This document shows positions 36,865 through 37,709 of a stretch of 37,709 nt of DNA, one piece after another. The first letter of the stretch is position 1; each line of letters opens with the position of its first letter. The notes below the pieces were generated by a model. It had not been told where the DNA came from. It ran no database searches and saw only the letters and a list, made by a program, of their open reading frames with translations. The translations under genes were made by a program, and so were the position numbers. This DNA comes from Candidatus Raymondbacteria bacterium RIFOXYA2_FULL_49_16. Its GTDB lineage: Bacteria; Fibrobacterota; OXYB2-FULL-49-7; XYB2-FULL-49-35. The DNA lies in NCBI GenBank assembly GCA_001789205.1, contig MFYT01000068.1, forward strand, positions 1 through 37,709, given 5' to 3'.

Positions 36865-37709
36865 GCCTATTTCTCCCTGAGCTCATCATGCCATTCTTGT
36901 TCTCGTATAGCCATTCTTGGCCATATGGGTCATACATGTACCCATCTCCACCAGAATTCCCTGCTCTACCTGGATCATATATATAATCATCAACAGAATA
37001 ATTTGTGGTCTGATTCCTGTATAAATCAAAGACCATGTTGCCTAATGTAATAAGTTCTTTCCCAGAAAGGTATCCACCACTCACCAATTCTGTTATGATG
37101 GTTCCCGCTAAATTTCGATTATACTGCGTAGTCTCTGATTTGTATGACATCCCGAGAGGTAATAGATCACCCATTTGATTTTGAACATTACCAAGCTCAA
37201 ACGCATAGTTTACAGCAGTCCATAATCCTGAGCTGCCAGTAGCCATTTTGTTTGCATTAACATCAATGCTATTTAGAGTCCCCCCATAGTTAATATTAAC
37301 ACCTCTATTGGTCATTCTGTTTGACCAATTTGCTGTTGTGACGCCCCAGGCAAAATTACCCGATTCATTCTGGACATATGGGAGGTGTCCAAAAGTTACG
37401 GGGACTGGTGATTCATCAATGCCTGTAAGAATATTTTGAGCAGTTGGTGACCTGTACAAATATTCCAAAGCAGTAGAAGATATAGAATTTGCAGCAATCA
37501 CCAATCTACCATCTGGATCAATATTTGTGATAGGATTATCCCAACAGAATACATAGGGACTAATACCCATGGCCATGTCTTCAACATTAGGATCAATGCC
37601 CATCCATCTTCCGATTTCCGGGTCATAGTATCTAGCGCCGATTAGATACCATAGCTCATCCGCAGAGGTCCCGTTTGTTTCTATCCGTATGTATCCCATC
37701 AGTTTACCG
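36857..37709 (-). CDS. RHS-repeat protein C-terminus with variable toxin tip (5' end outside window)
   Basis: The frame remains open to the window edge (G-K-L precedes the first Met), so this is the 3' end of a larger gene. The first ~65 visible residues are the RHS core-associated signature: YLIGARYYDPEIGRWMGIDP, then SPYVFCWDNPITNIDPDG, with DPDG at residues 61-64 counted from the Met at 37699. This motif marks the self-cleavage end of the RHS cage. The following ~215 residues are the variable toxin tip, rich in Asn, Ser, Gly and Tyr; I do not recognise its fold or active site. RHS proteins deliver such tips to neighbouring cells by type VI or other export routes. AT-rich, which suggests horizontal transfer. 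Confidence 0.88.
   Translation of the reverse strand, partial: GKLMGYIRIETNGTSADELWYLIGARYYDPEIGRWMGIDPNVEDMAMGISPYVFCWDNPITNIDPDGRLVIAANSISSTALEYLYRSPTAQNILTGIDESPVPVTFGHLPYVQNESGNFAWGVTTANWSNRMTNRGVNINYGGTLNSIDVNANKMATGSSGLWTAVNYAFELGNVQNQMGDLLPLGMSYKSETTQYNRNLAGTIITELVSGGYLSGKELITLGNMVFDLYRNQTTNYSVDDYIYDPGRAGNSGGDGYMYDPYGQEWLYENKNGMMSSGRNRLD

Overview
The window comes from a bacterium with mid-range GC, and the gene set (LspA, a signal-peptide TPR protein, a small lipoprotein, an M16 peptidase, bacterial LeuS, RimP-NusA-IF2) suggests a Gram-negative. Giant TPR proteins together with a UbiA-family enzyme resembling archaeal DGGGP synthase would fit the FCB/Fibrobacterota-type lineages, but this placement is an inference and no rRNA is present to test it. 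No tRNA, rRNA, CRISPR array or intact insertion sequence was seen.

Layout. 1-9744 (+): the 3' part of a giant TPR protein, a tiny lipoprotein and leuS. 9750-10933 (-): argF and, upstream of it, a small protein that looks like an isolated histidine-kinase dimerisation (DHp) helix pair. 11007-13411 (+): a SpoU-type RNA 2'-O-methyltransferase and pgi. 13383-15349 (-): acpS and a CehA/McbA-type PHP hydrolase. 15377-16384 (+): a WYL-domain regulator, followed by a strong intrinsic terminator. 16497-26531 (+): a textbook translation and RNA operon, rimP-nusA-infB-rbfA-nrnA-truB-ribF-rpsO-pnp, with 4-bp ATGA overlaps at rbfA/nrnA, nrnA/truB and truB/ribF. 26540-33016 (+): a tightly packed series of an M16 peptidase, a signal-peptide TPR protein, lspA, an rluD-type synthase, trkH, a UbiA-family prenyltransferase and dtd, most of which overlap.

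From 33017 to the end the character changes from compact housekeeping DNA to an accessory island: an internally deleted XRE-type gene, three toxin-antitoxin pairs (VapBC-like, HicBA, RHH-PIN), long repeat-rich noncoding gaps, and an AT-rich RHS toxin C-terminus with a translationally coupled candidate immunity gene on the minus strand. Two observations tie the island together. First, hicBA and the RHH-PIN pair share nearly the same promoter block (TTGAAT, 17-bp spacer, TATATT, with an overlapping TCAA-N4-TTGA dyad). Second, a diverged repeat follows each PIN gene, and it contains inverted pairs of sequences that resemble XerC/XerD (dif) half-sites around 6-bp centres. A third such pair sits between the last toxin and the RHS region. 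The island may therefore be a Xer-dependent cassette platform; that is a hypothesis built on sequence resemblance only.

Several starts were moved from the longest reading frame to internal codons on the basis of ribosome-binding sites, gene overlaps or family N-termini: acpS, rimP, infB, truB, the 27795 TPR gene (TTG), the UbiA gene, dtd (GTG), hicB, hicA and the RHH antitoxin. All homology calls are by eye from motifs; no database search was run.
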